From NCBI RefSeq assembly GCF_012272695.1, contig NZ_CP050902.1:1488001-1552000 (forward strand): a DNA stretch of 64,000 nucleotides, read 5' to 3'. A program made the position numbers and the translations under genes. The notes under the pieces are model-generated. The model made no database searches, was not told where the DNA came from, and saw nothing but the letters and a program-made list of their open reading frames with translations. Origin of the DNA: Nocardioides sp. JQ2195. GTDB lineage: Bacteria > Actinomycetota > Actinomycetes > Propionibacteriales > Nocardioidaceae. How positions within the stretch are numbered: the stretch's first letter is position 1; the number at the start of each line of letters is the position of its first letter. This document shows positions 52,675 through 61,194 of the stretch, piece after piece.

Positions 52675-52727
52675 GGTATCAGCCGGGTATCAGCCTCGTT
52701 GACGGAAGAGACGGACAGGCGGACAGT
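52675..52727 (+). promoter_or_regulatory. 11-bp-phased direct repeat and promoter of the SARP-STAND gene
   Basis: GGTATCAGCC occurs at 52675-52684 and again at 52686-52695, exactly 11 bp apart. SARP regulators bind repeats with this phasing. Just downstream, TTGACG (52699-52704), a 17-bp spacer and GACAGT (52722-52727) form a promoter whose -10 box ends 7 bases before the ATG. Confidence 0.55.
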
Positions 52728-52734
52728 CGATTGC

Positions 52735-55700
52735 ATGGGTGTCGCCGTGCTGGGTCCGCTCCAGGTCGACGGGCAGGCAGACGGCCTGGCCCCTCGGGAC
52801 CGGGTCGTGCTGTCGGCTCTGATCGTGCGGGCCCACAGCACGATCTCCACGGAGACGCTCGCCGACGCACTGTGGGGTGAGGAGCTGCCGGTGTCGTGGG
52901 CGAAGGTGGTGCAGGGATGCGTGGTGCGACTGCGCAAGCGGCTCGGCAGTGCCGCGATCGAGTCCGCCGGCAACGCCTATCGACTGGTCCTCACCGACGA
53001 CGAGATGGATCACCGCGTGTTCGCGCGGCTCCTGCAGCAGTCCCGGGACTCACTGGCGGGCGGCGATCCGGCCCGAGCTTCGTTCCTCGCACAGGAGTCG
53101 CTCGACCTCTGGCGCGGACCGGCGCTTCCTGACCTCGAGGAATGGTCGTCCGGTCAAGTGGAGGCAATGCGCCTCGAGGGACTGCGGATGGATGCCGAGG
53201 AGGTGCTGGTCGAGGCCGGGATCGAGGCCGGCCACGCCCCAGACGTGGTGGACCGAGCCCAGGTGCTGGTCGCGCAGGCCCCGGGTCGGGAGCGGCGGTG
53301 GGCCCTGCTGGCCCGTGGGCTGCACCTGTCGGGGCGCGAGCCCGAGGCCCTGGGTGCGATCCGGAGAGCTCGCGCGATGCTGGTCGATGACTTCGGCCTC
53401 GACCCGGGCGCCAACCTGGCTGACCTCGAGGCGATGATGCTGCGCCAGGATCCGTGTCTCCTGCCGACTCGGTCGCCGCGAGCCAGTGCGGTCTGTCCCT
53501 ATCGGGGTCTGCTTCCCTACGACCTCGGTGACGCGGACACCTTCTTCGGGCGGCACGACGACATCTCCGCGTGCTTGCGACGGTTGCGCGACACGGGGGT
53601 GCTGACCGTGGTGGGCCCCTCCGGCGTGGGGAAGTCCTCGTTGGTCCGCGCCGGGGTGGTCGCGTCGCTCGTCCGGAGCGGAGCTCCGGTGCTGCTCACC
53701 ACCCCTGCAGAGCACCCCGTGGACTCGCTCGCCGCACTGAAGCCCCGGGGGCGACAGACCTTGGTGGTCGACCAGGTCGAGCAGGTGGTCACGACGTGCG
53801 CCGACCTGGTCGAGCGGGCGCGCTACTTCGAGGCGCTGGCGATGCATGTCGGCGCTGGCGGGGCGCTGGTGCTGGTGGTTCGGGCCGATCACTTGGGCGA
53901 GCTGGCGGCGTACCCCGAGATCGCGCGAGTGGTGGAGGAGGGCCTCTACCTGCTCGGTCCGCTCGGGGGCGCCGGCTTGCGCAGCGCGATCGAGGGACCG
54001 GCCCATCGATCCGGCCTACGCCTGGAGCCGGGACTTGTCGACCTGCTGGTCCGCGACGTCGAGGGGGAACCGGCCGCGCTTCCGCTGCTCTCGCACGCGT
54101 TGCGCGAGACCTGGCAACGGCGCGAGGGACCCACCCTCACGGTGGCGGCCTATCGGGCCAGCGGCGGGATCCGGCAGGCAGTGGCCCAGTCTGCCGAGTC
54201 CCTCTATGACTCCATGGACTCCGAGCTGCGCCACCAGATGCGTGGTCTGCTGCTCCGTCTGGTCATGCCCACCGGGGACGGGGATCCGGTCCGCACCCGA
54301 GTCCCCCGAGCCAGGGTCGCCGCCGACGCCAGCCACGAACGACTCGTCGAGCTGCTGGTGGCCGCGCGGTTGGTCAGTGTCGACGGGGATGCCGTGCAGA
54401 TCGCCCACGAGGCATTGGTGCGGGTCTGGCCGCGGCTTCGCGGTTGGCTCGACGACGACCTTGACGGTCATCGCCTGTTCCGGCACGTGGCCGGAGCTGC
54501 CGAGGCGTGGGACGCGATGGGAAGGCCCCAGTCGGAGCTCTACCGGGGAATCCGTCTGAGGCGGGCCCGCGAGTGGCATCAGCACGCGGCGCCGGACCTG
54601 AACGATGTCGAGAATGCCTTCCTGGATGCGTCCGTCGCACTCTCGGAGGCCGAGGAACGCGCCGCCGAGACCACGGCGGCTCGCGAACGTGGGTCGCGGC
54701 GACGGCTGCGGAGTGCCCTGGTCGGGGTGGGCCTCTTCCTCGTGGTCGCAGTGGTCGCCGGCCTTCTCGCCGTGCGCGCCGGGTACCGGGCGGACGAGAA
54801 CCGGCGCGCCAGCGAGGCTGCGGGCAGGTTGGCCGAGGCCCGACGCGCCGAGGCTCAGGCACTGGGTCTGGAGAACCCGTCCACTGGACTTCTCCTCGCG
54901 CTCGAGGCGTTGAGCGTCGACCACTCCGCCCAGGCCCGGGACACGTTGGCCGGGCTGCTGACCGGAGCCGGCCTCGTGGAGAGGGTCCGCGATCTCGACG
55001 GCCTCCCGGTGTCCATGGCTGCGAGCCCGGACGGCTCGCTGCTGGCGGTCAGTCTCGCCCCGGATGCACCGGAGCCCGGTGTGCACCTGTTCGACAGCAC
55101 GACCTTGGAGCCGGTCCGCTTCGCGCAGACCGCTCCCTCGAGCATCATCCGGTTCTCGCCCGACAGCAGCCAGCTCGCGATGGCGGTCAACGAGTGGGTC
55201 AGTGAAGGGCCATCGCGGATCGACGAGCAACCCATCCAGCTCTACGACCTCCGCACGGGCACCCTCGTCTCGCACCAGCTGGGCGGGATGGACCCCGCCA
55301 GCGGCGTGGAGTACGCCATGGAATACAGCGACGACGGGCGACGACTCGCGGCCGTGGTCCAGCACTACGACGTCAACGCCGGGCACTGGACGGGACGCGG
55401 CACGGCCACCGTCTGGGACGTGGCTCACCCCGCTCGCCCGATCTTCGAGCTGAGGGTCCCGGAGTTCGCCAGCGTGGCCCTCACTCCCGACGGTCGCACC
55501 CTGTACGTCGCGAGGAACGGGCGGGGGTCGGTGCGCGCCTTCGACGTCGATTCCGGTGCCCTGGCGGCCTCGGCCAAGCACCTGCATCTCACCATTGAGG
55601 CTCTTGGCGGTCTCGACGTCAGCCCCGACGGGTCCACGGTGGCCCTGGTCAGCGGTGACCGGATAGTCCGGCTGGACTCGCGGACCCTGCGCATGCGTTC

Positions 55701-56961
55701 TCCCGAGCTGCACGGGCCCGGCCTGGCCCAAGGTGGCCGCTACTCGCACCACGGGAACCTCCTGGCGACCGCGTCGAGCGACGACAGTGTGGTCGTGTGG
55801 GACGTGTCCACGGGCGAGCTGCTGCATCGATTCTCGGTGCCGGGCGGGGTGTGGGGATCGAGCATCGACTGGTCCGCGGACGACCGGACCCTCTTTGCGG
55901 CGGGGGAGCACCTGATGAAGTGGCGTCTCGACGGCCCTCCCGGGCTCCTGACCCTCGGGGAGGACACCCCCTCCGTCGCGGGTACCCCCTATGGCCTCTC
56001 GCTGGCGGCGCCAGACGGACACACCCTCGCCCGGGTCCGATCGGGACGACTCCGCTTCCTCGACCTCGAGACCGGCCGGGAGACACCACGCGCGGTGCTT
56101 CTGCGCGAGATCTGGGAACCGCAGTGGTCTTCCGACTCGCGGTGGTTCCTGACCACGGCCGGCGACGAGCGCCTGCGGATCTGGGATGCGGCGACCGGTC
56201 GCCAGGTCGCGGTCAGGCAGTTCCCGAGGGGAGTTGCGCTGCAGGCCGCGTTCAGCGCGGACGGCGACCGGGTCCATGTCGTCGATCGCAGCGGGGAGCT
56301 CGCGACGTACGACCGCACGACGCTGCGCCGGGTCGGCGTGCGGATCCGGGTCGGGTCGGGCGTGACCACGATGGGCGTCCGGAACGGCGTCGTCCTCCTC
56401 GTGAGGTTCGACGGGTCGTTCGTGCGGGTCCGACCCGAGACCGGGGAGATCCTCGGGAGTGCCCCCGCGGGCACCGTGATCGACCCCGCGGATGCCCCGG
56501 GCGACCTGTCGCCCGACGGCTCGCTGCTGGCCGCCCCGGACGGGGATCGGAGGATGAGCCTGCTCGACGTCGAGACCCTCGAGCGGGTCGGTTCCGACGC
56601 CGAGTCCGGGCCGCTCGCGGGGGCGGTCGGAGAGGTCGTCTTTGCCCCGGATGGCAGCCAGTTCGCCGTGCTGCAGCCCCAGGGAATCGGGCTCTGGGAC
56701 GGGCACACCGCGGAGTACCAGGGCACCCTGCCGTTGCCGATGCTGACCACCGATGCATCCATCCGCTACCTGCCCGACAGCTCCGGCGTCCTGATCGCAG
56801 CTCGGGACGGACGGACCTGGGCCACCGACACGCGTACGGCCACGTGGCACGAGCGAGCCTGCAACATCGCCGGTCGGAATCTCACCAAGGCGGAGTGGCA
56901 GCGGTTCCTCCCCAGTCGGCCGTACCACGTCACCTGCCCGCAGTGGACCGGTGGTTCGTGA
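52735..56961 (+). CDS. Membrane-spanning SARP-STAND-WD40 transcriptional regulator
   Basis: A 1408-residue one-polypeptide signalling protein. Residues 1-90 are an OmpR/SARP-type winged helix, 95-240 a bacterial transcriptional activation domain (BTAD), and about 265-640 an nSTAND1 NTPase with VCPYRGLLPYDLGDADTFFG, Walker A GPSGVGKS (294-301) and Walker B LVVDQVEQ. An Ala/Arg-rich coil leads to one membrane helix (about 660-682, LVGVGLFLVVAVVAGLLAVR). Residues 740-1400 hold about 14 WD40-like blades with repeated SPDGS-type turns, probably two propellers outside the cell. ATG 52735 matches the start of the DNA-binding domain. It diverges from the lipoprotein-CapA operon. The signal sensed and DNA targets are inferred, not shown. 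Confidence 0.85.
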   Translation: MGVAVLGPLQVDGQADGLAPRDRVVLSALIVRAHSTISTETLADALWGEELPVSWAKVVQGCVVRLRKRLGSAAIESAGNAYRLVLTDDEMDHRVFARLLQQSRDSLAGGDPARASFLAQESLDLWRGPALPDLEEWSSGQVEAMRLEGLRMDAEEVLVEAGIEAGHAPDVVDRAQVLVAQAPGRERRWALLARGLHLSGREPEALGAIRRARAMLVDDFGLDPGANLADLEAMMLRQDPCLLPTRSPRASAVCPYRGLLPYDLGDADTFFGRHDDISACLRRLRDTGVLTVVGPSGVGKSSLVRAGVVASLVRSGAPVLLTTPAEHPVDSLAALKPRGRQTLVVDQVEQVVTTCADLVERARYFEALAMHVGAGGALVLVVRADHLGELAAYPEIARVVEEGLYLLGPLGGAGLRSAIEGPAHRSGLRLEPGLVDLLVRDVEGEPAALPLLSHALRETWQRREGPTLTVAAYRASGGIRQAVAQSAESLYDSMDSELRHQMRGLLLRLVMPTGDGDPVRTRVPRARVAADASHERLVELLVAARLVSVDGDAVQIAHEALVRVWPRLRGWLDDDLDGHRLFRHVAGAAEAWDAMGRPQSELYRGIRLRRAREWHQHAAPDLNDVENAFLDASVALSEAEERAAETTAARERGSRRRLRSALVGVGLFLVVAVVAGLLAVRAGYRADENRRASEAAGRLAEARRAEAQALGLENPSTGLLLALEALSVDHSAQARDTLAGLLTGAGLVERVRDLDGLPVSMAASPDGSLLAVSLAPDAPEPGVHLFDSTTLEPVRFAQTAPSSIIRFSPDSSQLAMAVNEWVSEGPSRIDEQPIQLYDLRTGTLVSHQLGGMDPASGVEYAMEYSDDGRRLAAVVQHYDVNAGHWTGRGTATVWDVAHPARPIFELRVPEFASVALTPDGRTLYVARNGRGSVRAFDVDSGALAASAKHLHLTIEALGGLDVSPDGSTVALVSGDRIVRLDSRTLRMRSPELHGPGLAQGGRYSHHGNLLATASSDDSVVVWDVSTGELLHRFSVPGGVWGSSIDWSADDRTLFAAGEHLMKWRLDGPPGLLTLGEDTPSVAGTPYGLSLAAPDGHTLARVRSGRLRFLDLETGRETPRAVLLREIWEPQWSSDSRWFLTTAGDERLRIWDAATGRQVAVRQFPRGVALQAAFSADGDRVHVVDRSGELATYDRTTLRRVGVRIRVGSGVTTMGVRNGVVLLVRFDGSFVRVRPETGEILGSAPAGTVIDPADAPGDLSPDGSLLAAPDGDRRMSLLDVETLERVGSDAESGPLAGAVGEVVFAPDGSQFAVLQPQGIGLWDGHTAEYQGTLPLPMLTTDASIRYLPDSSGVLIAARDGRTWATDTRTATWHERACNIAGRNLTKAEWQRFLPSRPYHVTCPQWTGGS

Positions 56962-56981
56962 GGTCTGCGGCGGGGCGGTGG

Positions 56982-56987
56982 CAGGAT
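56982..56987 (+). promoter_or_regulatory. -10 box of the HhH-GPD gene (leaderless)
   Basis: CAGGAT ends 6 bases before the ATG at 56994. It differs from the actinobacterial TAGGAT consensus at the first base. Confidence 0.4.
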
Positions 56988-56993
56988 GGGGCC

Positions 56994-57566
56994 ATGGCCA
57001 TCAACATCACCGGTGACCCGGCTGCCGACAAGGTGCTCTCCGACGATCCGTTCGCGTTGCTCGCGGGCATGCTGCTCGACCAGCAGTACCCGATGGAGCA
57101 CGCGTTCCGCGGTCCGGCGAAGGTGCTGGACCGCTTCGGCAGTCTCGACCCCGCGAAGATCGCGTCGGCCGACCCGCAGGAGTTCGCCGACCTGTGCGCC
57201 ACCACTCCGGCCGTGCACCGCTTCCCGGGCTCGATGGCCGGGCGTCTCCAGGCCCTGGCCGCGCTCGTCGTCGAGAAGTACGACGGCGACACGGCGCGCC
57301 TGTGGAACGAGGCGGCCACCGGCAAGGAGCTGCTCAAGCGGGTGCAGGAGTGCCCCGGCTTCGGCAGGCAGAAGGCCCAGATCTTCGTGGCGCTGCTGGC
57401 CAAGCAGCTCGGCGTACGCCCGGCGGGCTGGGAGGCCGCGGCCGGTGACTACGCGAAGCCGGGGCGCCGCTCCGTGGCGGACGTCGTGGACGAGCAGAGC
57501 CTGCAGGAAGTTCGCGACCACAAGAAGCAGATGAAGGCCGCCGCGAAGGCGGCGAAGGCGACCTGA
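56994..57566 (+). CDS. HhH-GPD-type base-excision DNA repair protein
   Basis: A 190-residue protein of the helix-hairpin-helix glycosylase superfamily. LLAGMLLDQQYPMEHAFRGP is the first helix pair of the fold, LLKRVQECPGFGRQKAQIFV contains the HhH turn (C/PGFG), and LLAKQLGVRPAGWEAAAGDY follows. A Lys/Ala-rich tail ends the chain. The family is annotated as base-excision repair but its substrate is uncertain; it lacks a visible iron-sulfur cluster. The ATG at 56994 is supported by a -10 match 6 bases upstream, against a long upstream open frame that is a shadow of the STAND gene. Confidence 0.87.
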   Translation: MAINITGDPAADKVLSDDPFALLAGMLLDQQYPMEHAFRGPAKVLDRFGSLDPAKIASADPQEFADLCATTPAVHRFPGSMAGRLQALAALVVEKYDGDTARLWNEAATGKELLKRVQECPGFGRQKAQIFVALLAKQLGVRPAGWEAAAGDYAKPGRRSVADVVDEQSLQEVRDHKKQMKAAAKAAKAT

Positions 57567-57682
57567 TGACGCGCCGTGAGGGCCGAGGCTTGGTTTGCGG
57601 CACCGCCGTGGCAGAATACGAGAGCGGCTCTTGACGTTACCGGGCCTTGCCGCGCCCCAAATGCTTTTTCCGAGAGGTGTTC

Positions 57683-59161
57683 GTGTCTTCGAGCTCGCGC
57701 AAGTTGCTCCCCGCCGAGGTTCTGGCCCACCCCGAGATCATCGGGCTGTTGGAGCAGGCGGCCCCCTCAGGCACCCTGACCCCCGACGCCGTCCGCCGTG
57801 CCAGTGAGGCAGCCGCGATCGAGCCACGCCACCTGCGCGCCCTGATGGTGCACCTGGCTGCCGAGGGCATCACGGTGGTCCTCAACAGCGATGACCACGC
57901 GCGGGCCGTGGCCGCCGCTGCGCCGCGCAAGAGCACCACCACGTCGAAGACGGCCGCCAAGAAGGCGCCGGCGAAGAAGGCTCCCGCCAAGAAGGCTGCG
58001 GCCGACGTCGAGGCCGAGGCACCCGCGAAGAAGACACCCGCGAAGAATGCTGCCGCCAAGGCCGCCACCGAGCTGGTCGAGGCCACGGTCATCGGCCCCG
58101 ATGGCAAGAAGGTGCTGCCCGACGTGCCGGACGAGCAGTTCGAGAAGGACGTCAAGTCCGACCCGACCATCAAGGAGGACGAGAAGAAGGCCTTCACCGT
58201 CTCCGCGGCCGACGAGACCGACGAGCCCGAGCAGCAGGTCATGGTCGCCGGCGCCACCGCTGACCCGGTCAAGGACTACCTGAAGCAGATCGGCAAGGTG
58301 CCGCTCCTCAACGCCGAGATGGAGGTCGAGCTCGCCAAGCGGATCGAGGCTGGGCTCTTCTCGGAGGAGAAGATGGCGAAGGGCGGTCGCATCACGCCGA
58401 AGATCCTCGAGGAGCTCGAGTGGATCTCCGACGATGGTCGTCGTGCCAAGAACCACCTGCTCGAGGCCAACCTCCGTCTCGTGGTCTCGCTGGCCAAGCG
58501 CTACACCGGCCGCGGCATGCTCTTCCTCGACCTGATCCAGGAGGGAAACCTCGGCCTGATCCGTGCGGTCGAGAAGTTCGACTACACCAAGGGCTACAAG
58601 TTCTCCACCTACGCGACGTGGTGGATCCGCCAGGCGATCACCCGCGCCATGGCCGACCAGGCCCGGACCATCCGCATCCCCGTGCACATGGTCGAGGTCA
58701 TCAACAAGCTCGCCCGCGTGCAGCGCCAGATGCTCCAGGACCTCGGTCGCGAGCCCACTCCGGAAGAGCTGGCCAAGGAGCTCGACATGACCCCGGAGAA
58801 GGTCATCGAGGTGCAGAAGTACGGCCGCGAGCCGATCTCGCTGCACACCCCGCTGGGTGAGGACGGTGACTCCGAGTTCGGTGACCTGATCGAGGACTCC
58901 GAGGCCATCGTCCCGGCCGACGCGGTCAGCTTCACGCTCCTCCAGGAACAGCTGCACGCCGTGCTCGACACGCTCTCCGAGCGCGAGGCCGGCGTCGTCT
59001 CGATGCGCTTCGGCCTCACGGACGGCCAGCCGAAGACGCTCGACGAGATCGGCAAGGTCTACGGCGTGACCCGAGAGCGGATCCGGCAGATCGAGTCGAA
59101 GACGATGAGCAAGCTGCGCCACCCCAGCCGCTCGCAGGTCCTCCGCGACTACCTGGACTGA
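57683..59161 (+). CDS. sigA: Primary RNA polymerase sigma factor
   Basis: The housekeeping sigma-70 factor, 492 residues (named rpoD or hrdB elsewhere). A Lys/Ala-rich low-complexity segment (about 78-140, with repeated KKAPAKK) replaces the region 1.1 of other bacteria, as in actinobacteria. Region 1.2 is [16 protein letters not shown], region 2 has [40 protein letters not shown] and [20 protein letters not shown], and region 4 has [20 protein letters not shown]. The start is GTG 57683, with GAGAGG about 6 bases upstream; a frame to 57647 is less likely. A terminator follows the stop. Confidence 0.95.
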   Translation: MSSSSRKLLPAEVLAHPEIIGLLEQAAPSGTLTPDAVRRASEAAAIEPRHLRALMVHLAAEGITVVLNSDDHARAVAAAAPRKSTTTSKTAAKKAPAKKAPAKKAAADVEAEAPAKKTPAKNAAAKAATELVEATVIGPDGKKVLPDVPDEQFEKDVKSDPTIKEDEKKAFTVSAADETDEPEQQVMVAGATADPVKDYLKQIGKVPLLNAEMEVELAKRIEAGLFSEEKMAKGGRITPKILEELEWISDDGRRAKNHLLEANLRLVVSLAKRYTGRGMLFLDLIQEGNLGLIRAVEKFDYTKGYKFSTYATWWIRQAITRAMADQARTIRIPVHMVEVINKLARVQRQMLQDLGREPTPEELAKELDMTPEKVIEVQKYGREPISLHTPLGEDGDSEFGDLIEDSEAIVPADAVSFTLLQEQLHAVLDTLSEREAGVVSMRFGLTDGQPKTLDEIGKVYGVTRERIRQIESKTMSKLRHPSRSQVLRDYLD

Positions 59162-59180
59162 GCTCTCCACGAACCGCACG

Positions 59181-59212
59181 CACCAGCCCCCGTCTCGAGA
59201 CGGGGGCTGGTG
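59181..59212 (+). terminator. Terminator of sigA
   Basis: A perfect 32-bp palindrome (16-bp arms) is followed by TCATTT. It begins 20 bases after the stop codon. Confidence 0.85.
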
Positions 59213-59431
59213 TCATTTCGTCGGACATCGAGGCAGGTGGACCACAGGCTGCAGGACAGGCTCGGGAGCTCGAACGCATCGGTCAGCGGTGAGGCACCGG
59301 CTGGCCAGGGTCATGGCGCGCTGGCAGGAGGCCGGGGCGGCTCGTGCAACCAATCAGCGCGTGGGTGCATCTGACTGGGTGATCGGGCCTCCTGGACAGG
59401 TGAGACCGGACCCGCTACTCGAGGAGCAATC

Positions 59432-59986
59432 ATGATGTCGAGCATGAACCGCATGGCCAGCACCATCGCCGCCGTCGCGACGGCCGGCGTCCTGCTGATG
59501 CCGATGGGCACCGCCCATGCGCAGACGACCAAGGTCGACGACCCGGCCGATGCCACGGGATCGCTCGCCGACATCCGCACGGTGCGGGTGCGTCACGGTG
59601 TGGACCAGGTGCGGGTGCGGGCCACCTTCACCGACCTGCGCAAGCACGGTGGGGGAGTCACCAGTGCCGCGGTGTTCATCGACACCAGGCCCGGCCGCAA
59701 GGGGCCCGAGCTCGCGCTGGTCACCGGGCTGGAGTACGGCACGGACTACACCCTGGTGAAGGTGCGCCGGTGGAAGTTCGTCGGTGAACCGATCACCTGC
59801 GACCACCGGCTCCGGCTGGACTACCGGCGCGACCTGATGACCTTCAGGGTGGCCCGGTCGTGCTTCGAGGACCCGCGCAGGGTGCGCGTGGCCATGCGGA
59901 TGGACGACTTCACCGATCGTTCCCACCTCATCACCGACTGGATGACCGGCCGGCGACAGTTCACCGAGTGGTTGACCAGGGGCTGA
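59432..59986 (+). CDS. Secreted hypothetical protein
   Basis: A 184-residue exported protein. The signal peptide (about 1-30) has a hydrophobic core TIAAVATAGVLLMPMG and ends AHA. The mature part is a beta-rich, Arg-rich domain, with RTVRVRHGVDQVRVRATFTD and a Cys in DHRL-preceding TCDHRL plus SCFEDPRR, a possible disulfide pair. No family is recognised. AGGAG lies 5 bases before ATG 59432; a second ATG follows directly. Confidence 0.72.
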   Translation: MMSSMNRMASTIAAVATAGVLLMPMGTAHAQTTKVDDPADATGSLADIRTVRVRHGVDQVRVRATFTDLRKHGGGVTSAAVFIDTRPGRKGPELALVTGLEYGTDYTLVKVRRWKFVGEPITCDHRLRLDYRRDLMTFRVARSCFEDPRRVRVAMRMDDFTDRSHLITDWMTGRRQFTEWLTRG

Positions 59987-59992
59987 GCCCCT

Positions 59993-60469
59993 TCACGTCA
60001 CGACGACACCGACGGCAAAGGTGAGCGCGGCCAGCATGCCGGCGGCCAGCTCGATCAGGATCGAGACGCCAACCGCCTTGAGGGCCGTCATCGTCGTACG
60101 ACGTGCCGCCACCTGCCCGACCCGGCGTACCTCGGCGGCGTACACGCCCACGACGAAGCCCACGACCAGCCCCAGCACGGGGATCACGAAGAAGCCGATC
60201 ACACCCAGGACGGCGCCGAGGGCGAGGGTGGAGCCGGGCACGCCGGCACGTCTCATGCCCTTCCCGGGGACGGTGTACTTCACGATGCTTCCCGCCGCGA
60301 GCAGCGCCGTGATGACTGCGAAGACCACCCATCCGGCGCCCTGGTCCACCTGGACGGCCCAGACCAGTGCGGCGGCCAGGATCAGCAGCGACCCGGGAAG
60401 AGCCGGGAAGATGATGCCGACCAGGCCGATGGCGATGGCCAGGGCAGCGATCACGTCCACGAGAGTCAC
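59993..60469 (-). CDS. DUF456 family membrane protein
   Basis: A 158-residue protein with four or five glycine-rich helices. IGLVGIIFPALPGSLLILAA near residues 15-34 is the DUF456 signature, and the middle GLVVGFVVGVYAAEVRRVG is typical too. The family resembles small helical bundles of unknown function. GTG 60469 is preferred because GGGAGG lies 8 bases upstream; an ATG at 60490 is possible. It converges on the secreted hypothetical with a 6-bp gap. Confidence 0.85.
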   Translation of the reverse strand: MTLVDVIAALAIAIGLVGIIFPALPGSLLILAAALVWAVQVDQGAGWVVFAVITALLAAGSIVKYTVPGKGMRRAGVPGSTLALGAVLGVIGFFVIPVLGLVVGFVVGVYAAEVRRVGQVAARRTTMTALKAVGVSILIELAAGMLAALTFAVGVVVT

Positions 60470-60497
60470 GGCGTCAGCCTCCCACACCACAGCACGC

Positions 60498-60531
60498 GAA
60501 TGGCCCCGACCTGGTCAGGTCGGGGCCATTC
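60498..60531 (-). terminator. Terminator of the DUF7455 gene
   Basis: A perfect 16-bp stem (60498-60513 and 60516-60531) with a 2-nt centre lies 13 bases past the stop codon. Confidence 0.8.
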
Positions 60532-60544
60532 ATGAAGGTCGGGA

Positions 60545-60769
60545 TCAGTCGGACTCGACTGTCGGCTTGTCCTGCAACTTGTGGGTCTCGTCGACGACGG
60601 TGACGGCCACTTCGCGCAACTTCTCGTCGTGCTCACGGGCGTGGTGAGCGCAGAAGAGAAGTTCGAGTCCGGAGGCAAGCTCCACGCGAAGGTAGGCCTG
60701 GGCGCCGCAACGGTCGCAACGGTCAAGCGCCGTCAGTGTGGCGGAACTGGGGGCAACTGCTGTAGTCAC
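60545..60769 (-). CDS. DUF7455 small zinc-ribbon-like protein
   Basis: A 74-residue protein with DRCDRCGAQAYLRVEL and LLFCAHHAREH, a C-x2-C plus C-x-H/H pattern that could bind zinc. This matches DUF7455, which in actinobacteria often sits between the primary sigma factor and a topoisomerase gene, as it does here. Function is unknown. GTG 60769 with AGAGAGG 5 bases upstream is preferred; the longer open frame uses a TTG at 60802. Confidence 0.85.
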   Translation of the reverse strand: MTTAVAPSSATLTALDRCDRCGAQAYLRVELASGLELLFCAHHAREHDEKLREVAVTVVDETHKLQDKPTVESD

Positions 60770-60802
60770 TTCGGCCTCTCTTTCTGTCGTTGTCGGGTTC
60801 AA

Positions 60803-61158
60803 CGAGCCGGAGCCGGAATTGATTCCCGCTTCGCCGTGTCACCTGACACATCCATCCAACCATGATCTGGGTGTACCCGGATCACCGGACTCCCACACCG
60901 TGGACCTGCATCCGCTTCATCCTGCACTGCTTGGAACGCACGGTACCCACAAGTGTGACGCGGTACCGGTGTTCCTGGTTGCGGTTCCAGCCAAGTTCCA
61001 CCAGATCGTGTCTGCTTCGTGACCGTGCTCACAGGCTCAACATAGGCCGGGGTCGCTCCTTCACGTGGCAGGCCGCAGCCGCGCAACGCCGCGTGTCGCC
61101 GTACGCCGGTGGGCGTGCCGGGCGTGCCCTTCGCGCGCCAGCGCACCGCCCGGGATAG
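60803..61158. other. Gene-free stretch between DUF7455 and parE
   Basis: No reading frame with a plausible protein, start site or ribosome site is visible. The only structure noted is the inverted repeat TGTCA-CC-TGACA at 60837-60848 and the -10-like TAGATT at 61156-61161 near the parE frame. It presumably holds the two divergent promoters. Confidence 0.6.
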
Positions 61159-61194
61159 ATTCAGGGGGAGAAGCAACCGAGCAAGGAAACCGTC

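Noticed and set aside
54016..56928. 970-codon open frame on the - strand inside the SARP-STAND-WD40 gene
   Set aside because: The translation has no recognisable motif, while the + frame has Walker A, BTAD and WD40 features.
55797..56993. Upstream extension of the HhH-GPD gene
   Set aside because: It is a shadow of the STAND gene; the conserved fold begins at 56994 with a -10 match.
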